DNA of 64,000 nucleotides from Actinoalloteichus_B caeruleus (GTDB lineage Bacteria; Actinomycetota; Actinomycetes; Mycobacteriales; Pseudonocardiaceae), in assembly GCF_000718005.1 (NCBI RefSeq), contig NZ_JODV01000006.1. The stretch is one strand, 5' to 3'. Under the pieces are notes generated by a model, which saw nothing but the letters and a program-made list of their open reading frames with translations, had not been told where the DNA came from and did not search any database. Position numbers and translations under genes: made by a program. Below are positions 58,652 to 64,000 of this stretch, piece after piece. The stretch's first letter is position 1. Every line of letters begins with the position of its first letter.

Positions 58652-60306
58652 GCGACACCTTCCTCGTCCAGGTCGGGGCGTGCGGTGGAAGCGGGAGGGG
58701 CGGCACCCGCGCGGACCAGGTCCCCGGCGCCTGACGCCGGGGGCGGGCGGCGCGCGGCGGGAGCGGCTGCGAGCGGGACCTGGCACGACGGGACGTCCTG
58801 GTCGCGGGACTCGGGTTGGCCGGGCGCCCGGGCCGTCCCAGCGGGTTCCGGCTCCGCCGCGGCCCCGCCGTTCTCGCCCTCGGCCGCCCCCGCCGGCGCG
58901 GCGGCCGGCCCGGCACGCTCCAGCCACCGGCACAGGCCGGTGAGGGTGGCGGCGCAACCACCGCAGCCCGTGCCCGCGCGGGTCACCCTGCTCAGGGCCG
59001 GGACATCCCTGGCACCCACCCGCCAGGCGGTGACCAGCGCCCGTTTCGAGACGGCGTTGCACCGGCACACCACGGCGGTGTCGGGCAGCTCGGCGAGCTC
59101 CTGGCCCTGGGCGCCGCCGGTGGTCTCACCGAGCAACAGGTGGAACGGGTCGTCCGGCAGTGGATCACCCCGGTCGTAGAGCTGCCCGAGGGTGGCCGCC
59201 GCGCGCGGGAACCCGATCAGGATCGCCCCGGTGACCCGGTCGTCACGAACCGCCAGCCGGGCGTAGCGGCCCCGCCGCTGATCGGCCATCGTGACCAGGT
59301 CGGCGGGCTCCGACGCCCTGCTGTCACCCAGCGCGGTGAGGTCGATGTCCCGCGCCTTGAGCCTCGTCACCGCGCTGGAACCCCGGTAGGCGGCGACGGG
59401 CGCCGCGCGGGTGAGCAGGGAGGCCAGGACGTCGGCCTGGTCGAAGCCGGGGGCCAGCAACCCGTACTGCACGCCGTCGTGTTCGGCGCAGTCACCGACG
59501 GCCCGGATGTGGGGGTCACTGGTGGTCAGGGTGTCGTCGACGACGACACCGCGACGCACCACCAGCCCCGCCCCGGTGGCCAGCTCGGTCCTCGGGCTGG
59601 CGCCGACGGCGACGACGACGAGTTCGGAGTGGATCTCCCGGCCGTCGTCGAGGACGAGGTGCCCGTCGCGGTAGCCCACCGGCTGGTGGCCGAGGTGGAC
59701 GGTGATGCCCAGGGCACGGGTCGAGGCCAGCAGGACGGCGCCCGCCACGTCGTCGAGCTGGCGTTCCATCAGGGAGCGGGACCGGTGGACCAGGTCGACC
59801 CTCGCTCCCCGGGCGGCCAACGCCCGAGCGGTCTCCAGCCCCAGCGTCCCGCCGCCGAGGACGGTCACGGGCAGCCCGGTGCGAAGGCGGCGTCCCAGGT
59901 ACTCGACGTCGTCCAGGGTGCGCAGGGCGACCACCGCCGCCCCCGGCTGGTCGGAGGGACCGGTCAGCCCCGGGGCCTCGGGCCAGACCGGTCGCGCCCC
60001 GGTGGCCAGCACGAGCACGTCGTAGTGGTGGATCGCGCCGGAGGAGGAACGCACACGGCGGCGGTCCCGGTCCACGTCCGTGACCCGCTCCCCCACCCGC
60101 ACGACGACCGCCGGCCCCGGCGGCGGCAACCGGGTGTCGTCCCCGCTCAGGGTCCCCGCGACCACCGAGGGCAGCAGCACCCGGTTGTAGGCGGGACACC
60201 GTTCCGCTCCGAGCACCGTGACCCGGTGGTGCTCACCGCCTCGGGCCGTCCGGTCGGCGAGCCGGTGACCGACCGGCCCGTTCCCGACGATGACGATCCT
60301 GCTCAT
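58648..60306 (-). CDS. FAD/NAD oxidoreductase with [2Fe-2S] domain, probable electron donor to nitrate reductase
   Basis: Resembles the N-terminal half of NirB and the NasB-type electron-transfer subunit of assimilatory nitrate reductase: FAD-binding motif VIVGNGPVGHRLA at the start, NAD-binding TVLGGGTLGLETARAL near 150, AVGDCAEHDG near 265, and a BFD-type [2Fe-2S] domain CRCNAVSK with GTGCGGC near 410-450. It likely carries electrons from NAD(P)H to the adjacent nitrate reductase. The last 90 residues are an Ala/Pro/Gly-rich tail with no known counterpart. ATG 60306 overlaps the nasA stop by 4 bases, and the nirB start overlaps its own stop. Direct nitrite reduction is excluded because no siroheme domain is present. 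Confidence 0.9.
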   Translation of the reverse strand: MSRIVIVGNGPVGHRLADRTARGGEHHRVTVLGAERCPAYNRVLLPSVVAGTLSGDDTRLPPPGPAVVVRVGERVTDVDRDRRRVRSSSGAIHHYDVLVLATGARPVWPEAPGLTGPSDQPGAAVVALRTLDDVEYLGRRLRTGLPVTVLGGGTLGLETARALAARGARVDLVHRSRSLMERQLDDVAGAVLLASTRALGITVHLGHQPVGYRDGHLVLDDGREIHSELVVVAVGASPRTELATGAGLVVRRGVVVDDTLTTSDPHIRAVGDCAEHDGVQYGLLAPGFDQADVLASLLTRAAPVAAYRGSSAVTRLKARDIDLTALGDSRASEPADLVTMADQRRGRYARLAVRDDRVTGAILIGFPRAAATLGQLYDRGDPLPDDPFHLLLGETTGGAQGQELAELPDTAVVCRCNAVSKRALVTAWRVGARDVPALSRVTRAGTGCGGCAATLTGLCRWLERAGPAAAPAGAAEGENGGAAAEPEPAGTARAPGQPESRDQDVPSCQVPLAAAPAARRPPPASGAGDLVRAGAAPPASTARPDLDEEGVA

Positions 60307-62486
60307 CGGACCTCCTCCGCTCCGGTCGAGCCGCCGGGGCCACCCGGTCCGGGCGAGGTGGTTCCGCCCGCTCGTTCGAGCCGGACGGCGCACACCTTGA
60401 ACTCGGGCATCCGGCTCACCGGGTCGAGCTCGGGGTTGGTGATCAGGTTGGCCCGTCCCTCCTCGGGGAAGTGGAAGGGCAGGAACACGGTGTCGGCCCG
60501 CAGGTGGGGAACGAGGCGCACGGTGGCGGTGACGCGACCGCGCCGGGTGACGACGTGGGCCACGTCCCCGGCGGCGAGCCCGGCGCGGCCGGCGGTGTCG
60601 GGGTGGACCTCGACGTAGGGGACGGGTTCCACCGACGCGAGCTCCGGGACGCGGCGGGTCTGCGCCCCCGACTGGTAGTGGGCGAGCACGCGCCCGGTCG
60701 TGCCGTACAGCGGGTAGCCATCGTCGGGCGGCTCCGCTCCCGGGCGATGGGCGACCGGCCGGAACCGGGCCCGACCGTCCGGGTGGGCGAAGCGGTCCAG
60801 GAACAACCTCGGGGTGCCGGGGTGCGGCGCGCCCGAGGTGCGGGGGCACGGCCAGTGCAACGCCTCACCCCGGTCGAGCCGGTCGTAGTCGATCCCCGAG
60901 TAGTCGGCGCGGCCGCCGGCGGAGGCCGCGGCCAGTTCGGCGAAGACGACCTCCGGTCGGGTGGGGAACCGCCCGGCGGGCTGGCCGAGCCGGGTGGCCA
61001 AGGCGCTGAGCACCTCCAGGTCCGTGCGGACCCCGGGGGGCGGTGGCACCGCGGCCCGGCGTCGCAGCACCCTCCCCTCCAGGTTGGTCATCGTGCCGTC
61101 CTCCTCCGCCCACTGGGTGGTGGGCAGGACGACGTCGGCGATCCGGGTCGTCTCCGAGGGGACGAAGTCGGCCACCACCAGCAGGTCGAGGGCGGCGAGG
61201 CGTTCGGTGACGTGCCCGGCTCGCGGGGCGGACACCACCGGGTTCGTGCCGAAGACCAGCAGTGCCCTCGGCCCGTCGGGCCCGCCGAGGGCGTCCAGCA
61301 GTTCGTAGGCGCTGCGGCCGGGCCCGGGCAGGTCCTCGGGGCGCACCCCCCACACCCCGGCGACGTGGTTCCGAGCCGAGGGGTCCTCGATCGAGCGGTA
61401 CCCGGGTAGTTGGTCCGCCTTCTGCCCGTGCTCCCGGCCGCCCTGCCCGTTGCCCTGTCCGGTGAGGCAGCCGTAGCCGCTGCCCCGCCGGCCGGGCAGG
61501 CCCAACGCCAACGCGAGGTTGATGACAGCGCTGACGGTGTCGGTCCCGGTGCTGTGCTGCTCGGCGCCCCGCCCGGTGAGCACGTAGCGGTGGGACGCCG
61601 CGGCCAGCAGCCGCACCGCCGCCCGCTGGTCGGCCACCGGCACGCCCGTGACCTGTTCGGTCCGCTCGGGCCACCAGGCGACCGCGTGCCGCCATGCCTC
61701 GTCGAAGCCGGTGGTGCGGTCCCGGACGTAGCTCCGGTCGACGTGCCCGTCGACGACGGCGACGTGCAGCAGGCCCAGGGCCAGCGCCAGGTCGGTCCCG
61801 GGCCGCGTCCGCAGGTGCAGCGCCGCCCGTTCGGCGGTGGGAGTCCGCCTCGGGTCCACCACGACGAGGTCAGCGGCGGCGATCCTGGCCATCAGCGGCG
61901 GCATCGTCTCGGCGGGGTTGGCCCCGACGAGCAGGACCACCTCCGCCGCCTCCAGGTCGGTGACCGGGAACGGCAGTCCCCGGTCGACGCCGAAGGCCGC
62001 GTTCCCGGCGGCCGCCGCCGAGGACATGCAGAACCGACCGTTGTAGTCGATCTGGCTGGTGCCCAACGCGACCCGGGCGAACTTCCCCAGCAGGTAGGCC
62101 TTCTCGTTCGTCAGCCCGCCCCCTCCCAGCACCGCGACCGAGTCCGCTCCGGCGCGGTCAACGGCGGCCCGGATCCCGGCGACGGCGCGGTCGAGAGCGG
62201 TCGGCCAGTCGGTGGCCCGCGACGGACCGCCTCGGTGGTCCCGCACCAGCGGACCCAGCAGCCGGTCGCCGGCGGAGAGCAGCCGCGGCGCTGTCCACCC
62301 CTTCTGGCACAGCCGACCGCGGTTCACGGGGAAGTCGGTGGGGCGCACCCCGATCGTGGGGCGTCCCCCGCCTCCCCCGCCCTCCTCGACGAGTTCCGTC
62401 CCGCACTGGAGTGCGCAGTAGGGGCAGTGGGTGGCGGTGGCCGCGACCACGGGCGGCGGGATTGACGCGGGTGGTGTGGAGGTCAC
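60303..62486 (-). CDS. nasA: Assimilatory nitrate reductase catalytic subunit
   Basis: Cytoplasmic bis-MGD enzyme reducing nitrate to nitrite. The 727 residues start with a complete [4Fe-4S] motif C-PY-C-ALQ-C and a distal Cys in NRGRLCQKGW. Mo-domain markers are YNGRFCMSSAAAAGNAAFG (the Cys is the expected Mo ligand), LLVGANPAETMPP, GSGYGCLTGQGNGQGGREHG and the C-terminal LPFHFPEEGRANLITNPELD. There is no Tat signal, consistent with assimilation. GTG 62486 forms a GTGA overlap with narK. Unlike NasA of some Gram-negatives, the [2Fe-2S] domain is not fused but lies on the next gene. Confidence 0.96.
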   Translation of the reverse strand: MTSTPPASIPPPVVAATATHCPYCALQCGTELVEEGGGGGGRPTIGVRPTDFPVNRGRLCQKGWTAPRLLSAGDRLLGPLVRDHRGGPSRATDWPTALDRAVAGIRAAVDRAGADSVAVLGGGGLTNEKAYLLGKFARVALGTSQIDYNGRFCMSSAAAAGNAAFGVDRGLPFPVTDLEAAEVVLLVGANPAETMPPLMARIAAADLVVVDPRRTPTAERAALHLRTRPGTDLALALGLLHVAVVDGHVDRSYVRDRTTGFDEAWRHAVAWWPERTEQVTGVPVADQRAAVRLLAAASHRYVLTGRGAEQHSTGTDTVSAVINLALALGLPGRRGSGYGCLTGQGNGQGGREHGQKADQLPGYRSIEDPSARNHVAGVWGVRPEDLPGPGRSAYELLDALGGPDGPRALLVFGTNPVVSAPRAGHVTERLAALDLLVVADFVPSETTRIADVVLPTTQWAEEDGTMTNLEGRVLRRRAAVPPPPGVRTDLEVLSALATRLGQPAGRFPTRPEVVFAELAAASAGGRADYSGIDYDRLDRGEALHWPCPRTSGAPHPGTPRLFLDRFAHPDGRARFRPVAHRPGAEPPDDGYPLYGTTGRVLAHYQSGAQTRRVPELASVEPVPYVEVHPDTAGRAGLAAGDVAHVVTRRGRVTATVRLVPHLRADTVFLPFHFPEEGRANLITNPELDPVSRMPEFKVCAVRLERAGGTTSPGPGGPGGSTGAEEVR

Positions 62487-63886
62487 GCTCCACCCCCCAC
62501 CGCCGCCGGGGCTCCCCGCTCGGGGGCGAGGGTGCCGTTCCTGGTCCGGGGAGCCCTCAGGTACACCACCCAGGTGACCAGCACGCACAGTCCGTAGAAG
62601 GCGAGGAAGGACAGGAACGCGCCGGTCCCGGTGCCCGCCTCCCCGCCGTAGGCCGCGCGGAACGCCAGGTTGATCAGCACGCCCCCCAGCGCGCCCACGG
62701 CACCGGCGATGCCGATCACCGCGCCGGTGATCCGGCGCACCCACCTCGCCTCCGTCCCGGGCGCCGCCCCGGGTGCCCGGCTGGTCGCCCGCGCCCGGAA
62801 CACCACCGGGATCATCTTGTAGGTGGAGCCGTTCCCCACGCCGGTCAGCACGAACAACACCGTGAATGCCCCGATGAACAGCCGGAACGACCCCTGGGAC
62901 GAGGCCAGGACCAGCAGCCCGGTGCCGGCCGCCATCGCCAGGAAGGTCCAGAACGTGACCAGGGCGGCGTCGAACCGGTCGGACAACCAGCCACCGACCG
63001 GGCGGCTCAGCGAACCGAGAAGAGGTCCGACGAAGGTCAGGGAGGCGGCCTCCACCGCGCTGAACCCGAACTGGGTCTGGAGGACGAGACCGAAGGCGAA
63101 GCCGTAGCCGATGAAGGACCCGAAGGTTCCCACGTACAGCAGGGAGATCAGCCACGTGTGGGGTTCGCGGACCGCCTCCCGCTGGGCGTCGCGGTCGGCG
63201 CGGAGCCCGGGCAGGTTGTCCATCCGCAGCGCGCAGGCCAGGGTGACCAGCACGATCACGGGCAGGTACACGGCGGCGACGTAGGCGGGGCTGGTCGACC
63301 CGGCCACCGAGATGACGGCGAGGCCGACCAGCTGCACGGCGGCGACCCCCAGGTTCCCGCCACCCGCGTTCAGCCCGAGCGCCCACCCCTTGTGCCGTTC
63401 GGGGTAGAAGGCGTTGATGTTGGTCATCGAGGACGCGAAGTTCCCGCCGCCGACACCCGCCACCGCCGCCACGACGAGGAAGACCCAGAACGGGGTCTCC
63501 GGCCGCTGCACGAGGATCGCGGCCAGCAGCGTCGGGACCAGCAGGACCGCCGTGGCGGCGACCGTCCAGTTCCGGCCGCCGAAGCGGCACACCCACCCGC
63601 TGTAGGGCAACCGGAGCAGGGCACCGACCAGCGTCGGCGTGCAGACCAGCAGGAACTTCTCGCCCGAGGTGAAGTGGAAGCCGATCTCCGGCGTCATGAA
63701 GAGCACCATCACCGACCAGACGCTCCACACCGAGAACCCCACGTGCTCGGAGAGCACCGAGAAGAGCAGGTTGCGCCTGGCGACGTGCCGGCCCGTCCGC
63801 TCCCAGAACTCGTGGTCCTCCGGGTCCCAGCGCTCCAGGCGTCGGTCACCGGACGGGTGGGCAGTGGCGTCCGTCGTCACCGGCAC
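62483..63886 (-). CDS. narK: Nitrate/nitrite transporter NarK
   Basis: MFS permease importing nitrate (and exchanging or exporting nitrite) in the cytoplasmic membrane, 467 residues with twelve helices. The two nitrate-signature regions are present: GVGGGNFASSMTNINAFYPE, and the equivalent GVGNGSTYKMIPVVF in the second half. Charged family residues occur in LPYSGWVCRFGGRNW. GTG 63886 has an ideal GAGGAGA site. It is the first gene of the six-gene nitrate operon, and a putative -10 with GTAAC half-sites lies just upstream. Confidence 0.96.
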   Translation of the reverse strand: MPVTTDATAHPSGDRRLERWDPEDHEFWERTGRHVARRNLLFSVLSEHVGFSVWSVWSVMVLFMTPEIGFHFTSGEKFLLVCTPTLVGALLRLPYSGWVCRFGGRNWTVAATAVLLVPTLLAAILVQRPETPFWVFLVVAAVAGVGGGNFASSMTNINAFYPERHKGWALGLNAGGGNLGVAAVQLVGLAVISVAGSTSPAYVAAVYLPVIVLVTLACALRMDNLPGLRADRDAQREAVREPHTWLISLLYVGTFGSFIGYGFAFGLVLQTQFGFSAVEAASLTFVGPLLGSLSRPVGGWLSDRFDAALVTFWTFLAMAAGTGLLVLASSQGSFRLFIGAFTVLFVLTGVGNGSTYKMIPVVFRARATSRAPGAAPGTEARWVRRITGAVIGIAGAVGALGGVLINLAFRAAYGGEAGTGTGAFLSFLAFYGLCVLVTWVVYLRAPRTRNGTLAPERGAPAAVGGGA

Positions 63887-63916
63887 GGCGGTCTCCTCTC
63901 GCGGCTGGCGGGAGCC

Positions 63917-63958
63917 ACGCTAGGCAGCGCCTGTTACCGGCCGGGGTCGCCGCGTTAC
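63917..63958 (-). promoter_or_regulatory. narK promoter with GlnR-like half-sites
   Basis: On the minus strand TAGCGT (63922-63917) is a likely -10, placing the transcript start near 63910. GTAAC occurs upstream at 63958-63954 and 63937-63933, 21 bases apart. GlnR boxes have GTnAC half-sites repeating at 22 bases with GAAAC-like partners; the partners here (ACCCC, TGCCT) are poor, so the site is tentative. Confidence 0.45.
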
Positions 63959-64000
63959 GCCGAGCGGAAAAGGTCCTCACAGGGGGCGGGCGGCGGCGGT

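Noticed and set aside
56324..59179. 951-codon plus-strand frame opposite nirB
   Set aside because: Antisense shadow; nirB has all cluster ligands and fixed overlaps with its neighbours.

Overview
The window is very GC-rich DNA with strong third-position G/C, many GTG and TTG starts, Shine-Dalgarno sites of GGAGG type beside apparently leaderless genes, and actinobacterial families throughout: a CofG-CofH fusion (fbiC), a 1650-residue NAD-glutamate dehydrogenase, GlbO, a SARP regulator, SigJ/ECF41, an IdeR/DmdR-type iron box and a UroS-winged-helix fusion. I infer a filamentous actinomycete, probably order Pseudonocardiales; this comes from protein style and was not checked by database search.

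Layout. 0-3 kb: 3' part of an MscS channel, truncated haemoglobin glbO and a GH13 alpha-glucosidase. 3-19 kb (mostly minus strand): a hypothetical gene and a hotdog thioesterase overlapping by 8 bases, NAD-glutamate dehydrogenase, a giant low-complexity protein with a helical N-terminus, ettA, an SSB paralogue and a CopD-CtaG membrane fusion. A tRNA-Arg(UCU) lies at 19.5 kb. 20-24.4 kb: three-gene module of a ferric-reductase-like membrane protein, an unusual molybdopterin oxidoreductase and a small helical protein. 24.6-37 kb: accessory region with a MerR regulator, a squalene/phytoene-synthase-like gene coupled to an ABC-2 exporter, a MycE-type sugar O-methyltransferase, an iron-box-controlled IrtAB-like ABC pair, a berberine-bridge-type FAD oxidase and a macrolide-type glycosyltransferase. 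37-47 kb: GH114 lipoprotein, a TetR/VOC divergent pair with twin operators, nitronate monooxygenase, APH-fold kinase, MarR, SigJ, a secreted HExxH protease-like protein, a secreted beta-solenoid-like protein and a small membrane protein. 47-54.5 kb: fbiC, a SARP regulator and a LuxR-type regulator. 54.6-64 kb: a six-gene nitrate assimilation operon (narK, nasA, FAD/[2Fe-2S] oxidoreductase, nirB, nirD, hemD-winged helix).

How the genes fit together. The nitrate operon covers uptake, reduction to nitrite and ammonium, and siroheme precursor supply; all five junctions are exact 4-base ATGA/GTGA overlaps. The accessory region contains tailoring and transport genes for a glycosylated, methylated, oxidised, possibly isoprenoid metabolite, but no polyketide or peptide assembly gene is visible. 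Between the SARP and LuxR genes lie three identical heptamers at an exact 11-base period, the architecture of SARP binding sites, followed by a 14-codon open frame; this is the most specific new regulatory proposal here. Several genes have a TAnnnT hexamer 6-7 bases before the start codon and no ribosome-binding site, suggesting leaderless transcripts.

No CRISPR array, insertion sequence, integrase or rRNA was seen. The largest stretches without a supported gene are 44763-45600, 19623-20214 and 28415-28940.
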